Source: Sporocytophaga sp.
Lineage (GTDB): Bacteria; Bacteroidota; Bacteroidia; Cytophagales; Cytophagaceae
Assembly (NCBI GenBank): GCA_024707265.1
Contig: JANQAB010000003.1
Location: forward strand, 124,001-188,000
Length of the DNA: 64,000 bases
Direction of reading: 5' to 3'
Shown here: in pieces, positions 54,308 through 64,000 of the stretch
Numbering within the stretch: position 1 is the stretch's first letter
How the letters are laid out: each line of letters starts with the position of its first letter
Made by a program: the position numbers and the translations under genes
Notes under the pieces: model-generated
What the model saw: only the letters and a program-made list of their open reading frames with translations
Told to the model about the DNA's origin: nothing
The model's database searches: none

Positions 54308-55066
54308 TTAATGGCCGCTAACGGTTTTCTCAAGTGATGCTGATTTATTTTGAATAGCTAGTATTTCTTTCTCTATTACTGCAGTTGAACTGAAACCTGT
54401 TTTTTGCCATACTATTTTACCATCCTTATATAAAATCAATGTTGGTAAAGAATTTATATTCAGATCTATTCCCAATTGTTTATTCTCAAAGAATTCAATT
54501 TTTACAACTTTAAGATCTTTAGGATGATTTTGAGAAAGGCTGTCAATAACCGGTACCAGCTTCTTGCAGCCTCCGCAATATTTCGATCCAATGTCTACAA
54601 GCACAATGTTGTCAGATTGAATGAGCTTCTTATATTGATCGGAAGTAAGACCACTACCGGTAGCACTTTCCACCGACTTGCCTGATCCCACCCAATTGCT
54701 GAAACCGCCAGGGAGTTCATAAACTTCTGAAAAACCTTCTGATTGCAACTTCTTTCTCAGAGTCTTACTTCTTCCATTTCCAATAGAGTAAACAAACACC
54801 GGCTTATTATTTTTTAACTTGCTTACCTGTTTCTGGTAATCAGCTTCATCAGAGACGTTAAGGTTGATTGCCCCTTTTAAATGGTTTTGCTGATATTCTT
54901 CAAATGAACGGGCATCGATAATCTGAGCTTTAGCCCCTTCTTTATTCACTTTGTCTTCAAACTCTTTAAGCGTTAGAGATGCGCTTTTATCTTCCTGCGC
55001 CTGTATACTAAGAGAATAAGTAAAAGCAATAACCAATGTGAGTACTATTCTGATCATGTTTTTCAT
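54308..55066 (-). CDS. Exported rhodanese-like / thioredoxin-like two-domain protein
   Basis: The 252-residue protein has a signal peptide (ending IQAQ). The rhodanese-like domain (about 28-130) contains IIDARSFEEYQQNHLKGAINL. The loop that normally holds the catalytic Cys reads VYSIGNGRS, so the Cys is Ser and sulfurtransferase activity is doubtful. The thioredoxin-like domain (about 140-240) has a CGGC active site in SKYCGGCKKLVPV and the cis-Pro loop NSLPTLILYKDGK. It probably acts as a periplasmic thiol-disulfide protein. It lies between the TonB receptor (17 bases) and sulfatase G (26 bases), so it is part of the sulfatase operon. Confidence 0.85.
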   Translation of the reverse strand: MKNMIRIVLTLVIAFTYSLSIQAQEDKSASLTLKEFEDKVNKEGAKAQIIDARSFEEYQQNHLKGAINLNVSDEADYQKQVSKLKNNKPVFVYSIGNGRSKTLRKKLQSEGFSEVYELPGGFSNWVGSGKSVESATGSGLTSDQYKKLIQSDNIVLVDIGSKYCGGCKKLVPVIDSLSQNHPKDLKVVKIEFFENKQLGIDLNINSLPTLILYKDGKIVWQKTGFSSTAVIEKEILAIQNKSASLEKTVSGH

Positions 55067-55083
55067 ATCTTATATTTTATGTG

Positions 55084-57531
55084 TTAAAATTCTTTTTCTC
55101 CAAATTCACTTGATGGCAGCTTCAACTTTTTGGCAGACTGGGTTAGGCTGTAACTGATATTAATAAGGAATACATCCTTTTCCTGAATGTAATTGGTTGT
55201 TGTATAGAAGTTCACTCCTCTGGTTGTTATTCTCTGTTCATTGGATGGGATCAATCCCAAATCAATATTCTGCCATTGTATTAATGTGCTCAGCCTTCCA
55301 TTCAGGAAAGTTTTTTTCAATGATAAATTCGGACTTACAAATCTTGAATCTTCACCTTGTGCAGTTGGTCTTTCAGACAGATAATTCAGATTGAACTGAA
55401 GAGACAAAGTTTTAGATAATTGAAAATTATGGTTGGTATTAAAAGAATAAGCAAAGGCCGAATTCCTTACCTGCACTGTATTATTGAACAGCGTACCGGC
55501 TATTCTATAGTTATAAATATTTCCTCCCAGATAAACAGACCACCATTTTACAGGCTTCACGTTTATACCTGTCTCAATTCCCCACACATGTGCTTTTCCG
55601 GCATTGGTGAATATCCTGTTCAGAATAGTATCGTTGTATGCACTATTCACTCTGTTTACCACATTTTTTATTTCCTGATTGTAAAGGGTAATAAAAACGG
55701 AGCCTTCATTTTTTATATCTTTTATAAGACCGATTTCGGAGAGGTTGACAAACTCAGGCAAAATTCTCGGATCCCCTTGTTCAAGTGTCTCTGAATGCTC
55801 TCTTTCCGGATATGGATTTAATTCATTGCTTGTGGACCTCTGAACCCTTCTGTTGAATCCTCCCTTCGCTCTTAGCGTACTATTAAGATTATAGCTTAAA
55901 TTAAGTGAAGGAAATAAGCTTGATAAGTTAAGTTCATAAGGTTCATCAAGTTTATCAGCTTCAAATTTTCTGTAAGAATACTCGTATCTAAGTCCGGCTA
56001 CATAACTTAACTTTTTGCCTTTTCCTGAATATTGAGAATAAACACTATGAATCTGATTGATAACCTTGATGTCTGCACTGAATTCAGGAACTATACTATA
56101 TTGACCTGTCCCAAGTATGGCATCTTTATACATATAAGCTCCTGTCTGCTGCTGGTACCTTGCCTGATATCCGGTTTCCAGTTTACCCTTTCCAATACTT
56201 AAAGCATAATCAATTTTACCTCTAAGGCCATGGATCGGACTATTACCAGTGTTCAATACAAAATCCATGGTATCAGCATAATTATATAAGCTGGTATTAA
56301 GATTTTTGGTATATCCGTCAAGAACAGCATATTCATATAACCCTGACAGAGTCAACAGAGATTTATTCCTGAACTTATGGGAATAGTCAATATTTGCTAA
56401 AGAGAAGTTACCTAGTTTCTTTACAAGATTTGAGTTAAAGTATTCAATACTTGCCAAGGGTTGTTCAGTATTGACATCCTTTTTAAAGTTCTTATAATTT
56501 ATATCTGCTCTTCTATACTGGATCTTTTGGCCATTGTAAAAACCAACATTGAATGTATTGGATTCATTGGGAGAGTATGTCACTAAAGCCCTTGCTGAAT
56601 AATTGTTCCTTTTAAAACTTCTTTCTCCTTCAGATGGAAAAGACGTAAATCTGTTTTCGAAAGTGGTGTTTACATCACCTTCTCTTCTTCCTGCCAAATC
56701 ATTCTGCTGGTAACTTCCGCCTATCGATACATCCCATTTCTCTTTTTTATAATTCAGGGTCGCGTCAATTCCGTATCTGTAAGGCTTTTCCCTATTTGAA
56801 AAATCATTAATACTTGGCAGACCGTATTGAATATTTGAAGTAAAGCTTAAGCCGTCATCCACGCCTTTCTTTGTGGTTATATTAATAATACCGGCCTTCC
56901 CATCTGCATCATACTTAGCAGAGGGAGATGTTATAATCTCAATATTTTCAATAGCATTTGCAGGGATCTGAGATAGCACTGTTTTTAGATCACTTAAAAC
57001 AGGTTTTTCATTTACAAGAATCAAAAAGCCAGCAGAACCTCTTAGTCTTATATCGCCCTCTGCATTCACACTTACAGAAGGCATGTTTTTCAAAACATCT
57101 ATTGCCGTCCCACCTTTTGCGGCGTCAATCTGATTTGCTTTAAAAACCTGTTTAAAAGGCGTTTGTTGTTGACCATTCACTACCACTTCTTTTAAAGAGG
57201 ATGAATCCTCTTCTGTTAAAATATCGCCCAGGTTTATCGGGCCTGAACCGTCTGTTGATATGTTCTTTATTTCCCTGGCATTATAACCAATTGAAGTAAC
57301 CTTTAAATGATAATTACCGGACTTCAAATTTTTAAATTCGAACAATCCTGTACTATCGGTTAATCGGCCATCAAGAAGAGTTTTATCTTCTCCTTTGTAA
57401 ATAGTGACATTTACAAACTCAATTGGTTTCCTATTAAAAGAATCTATGATTCTCCCCTTAATGGTTGACTGGGCATAAGAACCAGTAACCAAAAAGGAAA
57501 GAACCATTAACAGAAAATTTCTTTTTATCAT
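55084..57531 (-). CDS. TonB-dependent outer membrane receptor
   Basis: An 815-residue outer membrane transporter. It has a signal peptide (ending SYAQ), then a carboxypeptidase-regulatory-like beta domain (about 23-110, STIKGRIIDSFNRKPIEFVNV). The plug domain (about 115-230) contains LKNMPSVSVNAEGDIRLRGSAG and SAKYDADGKAGIINITTKKG. A beta-barrel of the outer-membrane beta-barrel family 3 type follows to the C-terminus. It is distinct from the SusC at the right end and has no SusD of its own. It likely imports a small product released by the sulfatases. Operon gaps are 20 and 17 bases. Confidence 0.9.
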   Translation of the reverse strand: MIKRNFLLMVLSFLVTGSYAQSTIKGRIIDSFNRKPIEFVNVTIYKGEDKTLLDGRLTDSTGLFEFKNLKSGNYHLKVTSIGYNAREIKNISTDGSGPINLGDILTEEDSSSLKEVVVNGQQQTPFKQVFKANQIDAAKGGTAIDVLKNMPSVSVNAEGDIRLRGSAGFLILVNEKPVLSDLKTVLSQIPANAIENIEIITSPSAKYDADGKAGIINITTKKGVDDGLSFTSNIQYGLPSINDFSNREKPYRYGIDATLNYKKEKWDVSIGGSYQQNDLAGRREGDVNTTFENRFTSFPSEGERSFKRNNYSARALVTYSPNESNTFNVGFYNGQKIQYRRADINYKNFKKDVNTEQPLASIEYFNSNLVKKLGNFSLANIDYSHKFRNKSLLTLSGLYEYAVLDGYTKNLNTSLYNYADTMDFVLNTGNSPIHGLRGKIDYALSIGKGKLETGYQARYQQQTGAYMYKDAILGTGQYSIVPEFSADIKVINQIHSVYSQYSGKGKKLSYVAGLRYEYSYRKFEADKLDEPYELNLSSLFPSLNLSYNLNSTLRAKGGFNRRVQRSTSNELNPYPEREHSETLEQGDPRILPEFVNLSEIGLIKDIKNEGSVFITLYNQEIKNVVNRVNSAYNDTILNRIFTNAGKAHVWGIETGINVKPVKWWSVYLGGNIYNYRIAGTLFNNTVQVRNSAFAYSFNTNHNFQLSKTLSLQFNLNYLSERPTAQGEDSRFVSPNLSLKKTFLNGRLSTLIQWQNIDLGLIPSNEQRITTRGVNFYTTTNYIQEKDVFLINISYSLTQSAKKLKLPSSEFGEKEF

Positions 57532-57551
57532 TTAATTAATTTCTATTCATA

Positions 57552-59892
57552 TTATTTATCCTTATCATCATTCGAAGAAACTTCTTCAACAGCCTGATCA
57601 ATTACAATCTTTGAAACCAATCCATTAAATGGAGCAGGTGCTTTATAGATATTCGTTACCGGTACATTAAGATCCTTTCCTACACTAATTCCCTCACTGG
57701 CAACAGAGTTGAGATAACTGTTCCTTGATTTAAAACTTTGACTGCCAAACTTTTCATCATTAATGAATATGGCCACAGAGGTCAGATCAGGATAATCTAT
57801 TTTGATAATAGCTTTACCAGGAGGTAACTGTTTATCAGAAATTAAAGTAATTTCCTTGACACCATCATTTAAAGTATAATGCAGTTTTCCATTAATAAAA
57901 TAAAGAGCATTTCCACCGTAATATCCACCACTTGAGAACACAACACCTTGCGGAATTTCTTTAGGTATTTCTACCTCAACAGTAATCTGCAAAGGTTTCT
58001 TTCCGATATTTATTTTGGTCTTACCTGTCGTTCCCTGATAGATAATAGATTTCTTTCTTACGACTGGCTCAGGTACTCCAGCTCTATAGTCTCTTAATGG
58101 ATATACATTATTCTTTCTGGCTTCTGCATCAAACAATACTTTCAACTCTTTGAGCTTATCAGGATATTTGGCAGCAAGATCTTTTAATTCAGTAGGATCA
58201 TCTATAAGATTATAGAGCTCCCATTTATCCTCGGAAAATGGACGAGGACTAAAGTTAGGATCACTACTTCCTGTCTCACTGAAGATATTTCTTGGATGGT
58301 ATACAGAAGCTTTCCATCCATCTTTATAGATAGCTCTTCCTCCATGCAATTCATAGTATTGAACTGTATGTCTGGTATCAGCCTGTGCATTTTCAAAAGT
58401 ATTATTGAAAGCAGCTCCATGAAAAGGAGTTTGTTTGTAACCATTTATAACCTCAGGTACTTTAACTCTTGTTAACTCAATGGTGGTAGGAAGAATATCC
58501 GTAACGTGTCCGTATTGAGCTCTGATTACACCTTTATCTTTAATTCCTTTAGGATAATGTACAATCAATGGATTGCGGGTACCACCCTCAGAATTCGCAT
58601 CACTTTTCCAATATCTGAAAGGTGTATTCATGGCCTGTGACCAACCTAAAGGGTAATTCGGAGAAGTAAGTTCCGTTCCTATTTTATCTATGTTTGCTAG
58701 AAGGAATGATATATCATCACCACTTGCTTTGTTTGAAGTTCCCAGAGTTCCAGTATAGGTTCCTTCTTTACTTCCTCCATTGTCTCCTATCAGAAGAAAT
58801 ATTGCAGTGTTATCAAGTTGATCAATCTGTTTCAGATAATTTACTACACGGCCTATTTCATAATCTGTATAAGATAGGAAACCTGCATATACTTCTATGA
58901 AACGAGCATAGACCTTTTGTTCTTCGGGTGATAAAGAGTTCCAGGCTTTTATTCCATTCTGACGAGGTGGTAAGGTTGCATTCTTAGAGATATAACCCAG
59001 GTCCTTTTGTCTTTTAAAGACAGCTTCCCTATAGGCATCCCATCCCTTGTCAAATTTGCCCTTATACGTATCACTCCATTCCTTAGCGACCTGATGTGGC
59101 GAGTGTGTTGCTCCCGGAGCTAAGTAAAGGAAGAATGGTTTATCAGGATCTGCTGACTTTTGATTTGCTATATAGGAAATAGCTTTATCAGCCAGAAGCT
59201 GATTAAGATGCTTTGTATTAGGCTCTATATCTATAAAACTATTATCTTCTACCAGATTCGGATGCCACTGATCTGTTGATCCTCCTAAAAATCCATAAAA
59301 GTGTTCAAACCCTCTTCCTGTTGGCCACCTGTTATATGGACCAGCAACGGTAACATCTTTTGATACCTGACCATGCCATTTGCCTAAAGCAAACGTATTG
59401 TACCCATTTTCTTTAAAGATCTCTGCAACAGTTCCTGCTTCAAAAGGAATATCACCATTGTATCCTGGTGTTCCGATTCCCAGTTCAGCATGATGTCCCA
59501 TTCCAACAGAATGAGAGTTTCTGCCTGTCAGCAAAGAAGCTCTTGTAGGACTGCATAAACCTGTAGTATGAAAATTGGTATACCTTAAACCATTATTGGC
59601 AAGATATTCAAATGTTGGCGTTTCTATAAGACCACCAAATGCAGAAGTGGCACCGAAGCCCACATCATCCAGCATGATCCATACTACATTTGGTGCACCT
59701 TTGGGCGCCTTCACTCTTTCAGGCCAAACCTGCTCTGTTCCTTCAAGAGTGTTTCCAATTTTTTCCGGTAAACGGCTTTGCAGGATCATGCTGAGCAAAG
59801 GAACTAACAGGTACCAGAAAACTTATAATCAAGCCTGATAACACAGGCTTGATTATGGATTTTGAATAATGCACCAGGAATTTCTTTTTCAT
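57552..59892 (-). CDS. Sulfatase H (arylsulfatase-like), +1 frameshift at T6 near the start
   Basis: An arylsulfatase-type enzyme of about 780 residues. Metal ligands lie in WIMLDDVGFGATSAFGG and the formylglycine site is CSPTR in TTGLCSPTRASLLTGRNSHSVG. NRWPTGRGFEHFYGF, GDNGGSKEG and a C-terminal beta domain follow. The open frame alone (from 59798) lacks a signal peptide. Removing one base from the six-base run at 59759-59764 joins it to ATG 59892, restoring a signal sequence (SGLIISFLVPVSSFAQ) and the segment PFTGKIGNTLEG, which parallels FEGEIGKTLSE in sulfatase G. It follows susD by 41 bases. Confidence 0.88.
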
Positions 59893-59933
59893 TTTTCTAG
59901 TTAAAGACTATGTAATATGAATAGAGACTGTTA

Positions 59934-61478
59934 TTACAACCATCCAGGATTTTGCTCCAGATTAGGATTCAGATCAATCTCTTGTTGAGGAATTGGAAAC
60001 AAGTAATGTTTCGGAGCAACATTGTTCTTACCAACTTTTCTCAGACTACTTTCAAGAATACCCTGACCAGCTGCATCCCTCTGTCTTATTAAATCAAACC
60101 ATCTCTGATATTCAAATACAAACTCAAGTCTTCTTTCCAGATAAAGCGAATCTCTGAACTGATGTTGTGAAAGTCCTTCAGTCAGGTCATCAAGACCTGC
60201 TCTTCTCCTAACCTTGTTGATATTCGTATAAGCAATACCAGTAGGACCATTAAGCTCATTTTCAGCTTCTGCAAGAATCAATAATACTTCAGAGAATCTT
60301 ATGATAGGAACATTTGCTCCTGACTCTGCAAGGTTTGAAACGGTAGCTGGATCCCAGTATTTATTAAAGAAAGGTACAGAATCTCCCGGGATTGCAGGAT
60401 CATTCAACCTTGCATACCAATTACCGTTAGTCGGACTTTTGAATTTTGTAACGAAAGTCACATCACGTCTTTTATCCTTTTTAGAATACAACTTATAGAC
60501 ACTGAAAAACTTATCAACTCCTCCTGGCTTAGTGGCATCAGGTACAGAATAGAATACTACCTGATCTGCATAGGAACCTACAATTCCTGGAACACCTGTT
60601 AACACTGATCTTGGAGCCTGGTTATTTCCCTGACCCTGAGAAACTGATTTAAACTGTGCAGAGAAAATATGCTCTGGTCCGTTCTTATAAATAGGAAGGA
60701 AAACTTCCGCATAATTCTGAACCAGATTATAACCATAAGGTCCGGTGATTACTTCATTCGCTTTTAGAATTGCATTTTCCCATTTTCTTTGAGTCAGATA
60801 AACTTTCGCTAATAAGGCTTTTGCAGCTCCGGCTGTAGCACGACCTGCATCAGCACCACCGACAATAGGATCAAGGACAGTTGCCGCTTCTATCAGATCT
60901 TTTTCAATCTGTGCATAAACTTCCTGAACGGAATTTCTTCTCGGCTGTGAATGTGCTTCTTCTAGTGTTGCAAGATCTTTTAATATCAAGGGAACTCCTC
61001 CATATAGTCTTACAAGATTGAAATAATAAAGAGCTCTAAGGAACTTCGCTTCTCCTATCAGTCTTTCTCTTAATTTGGTATTTGCTCCAAAATCAATCCC
61101 AGGGATTTTTTCAATAGCTATATTTGCTTTTTTGATTCCTGAATAATGTTGCTGCCATATCTGTAATACACGCAGGCCAGTTGATGCATGACCCAAAACA
61201 GATTGAGATCTTACATCAGGGTTAGTTGCTCCGGGACCAGGGTTCTCATCATCTCCCATAAAGTTCATACCTGTATTAAACAAAGTATTATATGGAGTTT
61301 GAACCGCATTACTTCCTGCATTTAACAGGAAATAAATTGAGTTGACAGCAGTTACAGCATCTGATGGAGTCCTATAAAAGTCACTAGCTGCCATAAATGA
61401 CTCTGGTTCCTCTTCAAGTTTAGCGCATGAAAAAATACTTACCGCTAATCCTATTAATATATATATCGACTTCTTCAT
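59934..61478 (-). CDS. SusD/RagB-family outer membrane lipoprotein
   Basis: A 514-residue substrate-binding lipoprotein that forms the lid of the SusC channel. The lipoprotein signal has its lipobox at SIFSCAK. SusD-like helical repeats are visible in AKFLRALYYFNLVRLYGGVPL, and the C-terminal region has RRLEFVFEYQRWFDLIR and the closing HYLFPIPQQEIDLNPNLEQNPGW, both typical. It pairs with the SusC gene 32 bases upstream and leads into the sulfatase genes. Confidence 0.95.
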   Translation of the reverse strand: MKKSIYILIGLAVSIFSCAKLEEEPESFMAASDFYRTPSDAVTAVNSIYFLLNAGSNAVQTPYNTLFNTGMNFMGDDENPGPGATNPDVRSQSVLGHASTGLRVLQIWQQHYSGIKKANIAIEKIPGIDFGANTKLRERLIGEAKFLRALYYFNLVRLYGGVPLILKDLATLEEAHSQPRRNSVQEVYAQIEKDLIEAATVLDPIVGGADAGRATAGAAKALLAKVYLTQRKWENAILKANEVITGPYGYNLVQNYAEVFLPIYKNGPEHIFSAQFKSVSQGQGNNQAPRSVLTGVPGIVGSYADQVVFYSVPDATKPGGVDKFFSVYKLYSKKDKRRDVTFVTKFKSPTNGNWYARLNDPAIPGDSVPFFNKYWDPATVSNLAESGANVPIIRFSEVLLILAEAENELNGPTGIAYTNINKVRRRAGLDDLTEGLSQHQFRDSLYLERRLEFVFEYQRWFDLIRQRDAAGQGILESSLRKVGKNNVAPKHYLFPIPQQEIDLNPNLEQNPGWL

Positions 61479-61510
61479 TTCTTTGGTGATTTTAAAAGGT
61501 ATTCTGATTA

Positions 61511-64000
61511 TTAAAAGGAGAATGAAAGCCCTCCAAGGAATGTCTTACTATTCGGATAAGCACCATTGTCTACACCCTGATCAATAGCAGACTGACCATT
61601 GCTGCTGACCTCAGGATCATATCCTGTATATTTGGTCAGTGTCAGATAGTTCTGCAATGATATATATACTCTAATGTTCTTAACCTTGGCCTTATTCACA
61701 AGATGCTCAGGAAAAGTATATCCGAATGTCAGATTCTTAAGTCTTATATAAGAAGCATCTTCTATAAATCTGTCAGAAATTGTAGCTGCAGGATCCTGAT
61801 ATGCACTATGAACATCTGTATTGGTATTGGTAGGAGTCCATCTGTTCAACAGGGTTGTAGAAGCACCGGTATATCCTGTACCAAGTTCAAGAGTTGCTCT
61901 GTTCTGATTATATAGTTTATTTCCGTAAGATGTTTGTAAAAATATGCTTAAATCAAAATTGCGATAGCTGAAGGTATTTGTCAAACCAGCTATAAACTTT
62001 GGCTGATTGGCAATAATTACCCTGTCACCTGCCTGTGTAATTTTTCCATCTCCATTGATGTCTTTGTATTGCTGACCACCTGGATTCTTGTTTGCAGCAG
62101 GTGTTAATGCTTTATCAGGAGATGTACCTACAGGTATTACACCGTCTGTCTCATAAACTATAAAGGAACCGATTGGCTTTCCAACTGCTGCAATGGAAGG
62201 TAATGCACTGTTTGGGATGATCTGATCGATTCCATCACCTAAACTTAACACTTTGTTTCTGTTTACTGCATAGACAAGGCTAGTACTCCACTGAAACTTA
62301 CCCACAAGGTTTTTGGTAGCAACAGCAAGTTCAAAACCTTTATTTTCCACAGCCCCATAGTTCTGATACACCTGAGGATTAGGTGTAGAAAGAGACCCAT
62401 TTACGACTACGATGTTCCATAATCCGGATGTTGAAGGAAGAGGAACGTTCAACAATAAATCTGTTGTTTTTTTATAATAGATATCAGCTGCAATAACAAC
62501 TCTGTCTTTCAACAAACCCAGGTCAGCACCCAAATCATATTGAGCTGTTTTTTCCCAAGTTAGATTAGGGTTAGCAATAGAGTTTGGCGCAAAACCTGAT
62601 ACTGTGTTATTTCCGAAGTTATATCTGAAGTAAGATAATTGCGAGAAAGACTGATAAGAAGGAATCTGTTGATTACCGATGAGACCGGCACTTAGTCTGA
62701 ATTTCAAATGTCCTAAATTTTTAACCTGAGAAAGGAAGTCCTCATTACTTGCATTCCAGGCAACCGCAGCAGACGGGAAGTATCCCCATTTATGCCCCGG
62801 AGCAAACTTAGAAGATCCATCAGCTCTTAAAGACACTGTTAATAGATATTTATCTCTATAGCCATAGTTAACCCTTCCCAGGAAAGATCTCAAAGCCCAT
62901 CTGCTTGCAAAAGAAGAAGGAGAAGGTGCAAATCCACTTGCATTGATGGATGTCACATTACCCGCCTGCTGATTGTTATAATCAAATGCATCTGTTGCAT
63001 ATCCGCTTGAACCGGAAACAGAGCCTTTCGTCACTGATTCCTGTTGGGTAAAACCAGCAAGGACATTCAGGTTGTGTACATTTTTAATCCTCCTTGTGTA
63101 GTTGATTGTATTTTCATTCAACCAGTTGGTAGAGAATATAGATCCCACCTGAGCCAATCCACCTAAGCCAGAACCTTCGTAAACAGTTGATGGTAAATAT
63201 CTGTTCTGTTTGTTATTAAGTACATCCGCTCCGGCAAGTACCTTGAATGTTAATCCTTCAATGATTTTATATTCTGCAGAAACATTTCCAAGAAAACGTC
63301 CTGTCTTGGTTTCGTTTATTTGATTCTTCAGTGTATTGATCGGGTTTCCATACACTCCTTCAAATAAATTTCTCAATACAAATGATCCATCAGGATTATA
63401 GATAGGAACTGCAGGAGACATCAACAATAAGGCTGGGACTACCGCCTGAGGCGCTACATTGGAAGATATCTGGCTTGCAGTGATATAAGAGCCGATTCTT
63501 AATCTGTTGCTGTACTCATGATCAAGGTTCAATCTTCCGGAGTATCTTTCAAAGTCACTGTTAATTAAGACACCATCCTGTTTAAAATAGTTACCAGAAA
63601 TTGCAACTCTGGTTTTATCATTACCAGTAAGTACTGAAAGATTGTGATTCTGTATGGCAGCTTGTCTGAAGGCAGCTTTTTGCCAGTCTGTACCTTCACC
63701 AAGGCTGTCTAATTGTGCAGCAGTGTATTGAGGAGATTTATTAGAGTTTATCAAAGCATCATTTCTAAGAGCTCCCCACTCTTTTGCATTCATTAGAGGA
63801 ATCTCTCTGACAACGCTTTGTACACCCGCATATCCATCATAGTTAATAGAAGAGTTATTATAACTTCCTTTTTTTTGTTGTTACAATAACAACACCATTT
63901 GCACCTCTTGAACCATAGATGGCAGTGGCAGAAGCGTCTTTAAGTACATCTATAGATTCAATATCTGATGTGTTAATGGTTGATAAGGGATTGATCTTGG
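61511..64000 (-). CDS. SusC/RagA-family TonB-dependent transporter, partial at the right edge, +1 frameshift at T8
   Basis: The 3' part of a SusC gene that continues beyond 64000. The distal frame encodes a beta-barrel ending GGLSFSF. The proximal frame, readable from 64000, shows the SusC plug signature: [33 protein letters not shown] (cited by position, 63865-63965). Removing one base from the T8 run at 63869-63876 joins the frames as [20 protein letters not shown]. The signal peptide, TonB box and regulatory-like domain lie outside the window. It is the first visible gene of the sulfatase operon and should transport the glycan or ester that the locus handles. Confidence 0.9.

Overview
The window looks like chromosome from a member of the Bacteroidota, probably a Cytophagales-type organism. 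The support is the AT-rich sequence, SusC/SusD pairs, a type IX secretion (T9SS) C-terminal sorting domain, DUF4476 and DUF1573 proteins, the SUF order sufB-C-D-S-E, and promoters of the Bacteroidota form TTTG-N19..21-TANNTTTG. The genus is not provable from the sequence alone.

Layout. From 1 to 31 kb lie mostly housekeeping and core genes: two DUF1573 proteins, trpS, a phosphohexomutase, an OmpA/TPR lipoprotein, a serine-synthesis operon in which phosphoserine phosphatase and phosphoglycerate dehydrogenase are one polypeptide followed by a serC-like aminotransferase, a MaoC hydratase, a bestrophin, an Asn-rich DUF4114/DUF4476 surface protein, an MFS transporter, a degenerate DEAD-box protein, a fatty acid hydroxylase, a T9SS malectin protein, NrtS, an aminotransferase, and a leftward coxB-coxA-cytochrome c operon. 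From 31.7 to 32.6 kb lies a tandem array of four near-identical 145-nt tRNA-like RNA genes on the minus strand. It has its own consensus promoter, conserved hairpins in the spacers and a terminator, and it sits head-to-head with an Lrp/AsnC regulator. From 33.2 to 39.4 kb is a SUF iron-sulfur operon with a DUF59 protein and a bacilliredoxin.

From 40 to 64 kb, all on the minus strand, is a sulfatase locus: susC, susD, eight S1-type sulfatases, a second TonB-dependent receptor, an exported rhodanese-thioredoxin protein, a lectin-like protein, and an exported formylglycine-generating enzyme (FGE) that would mature the sulfatases. No glycoside hydrolase or lyase is visible inside the window. The simplest reading is import and desulfation of a sulfated glycan or sulfate ester outside the cytoplasm.

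Quality caution: eleven genes, including the housekeeping gene sufS, are broken by what looks like exactly one extra base in a 5-8 nt homopolymer. In each case removing one base restores a family-consistent protein. I treat these as probable sequencing or assembly insertions and give the reconstructed gene spans rather than calling pseudogenes.
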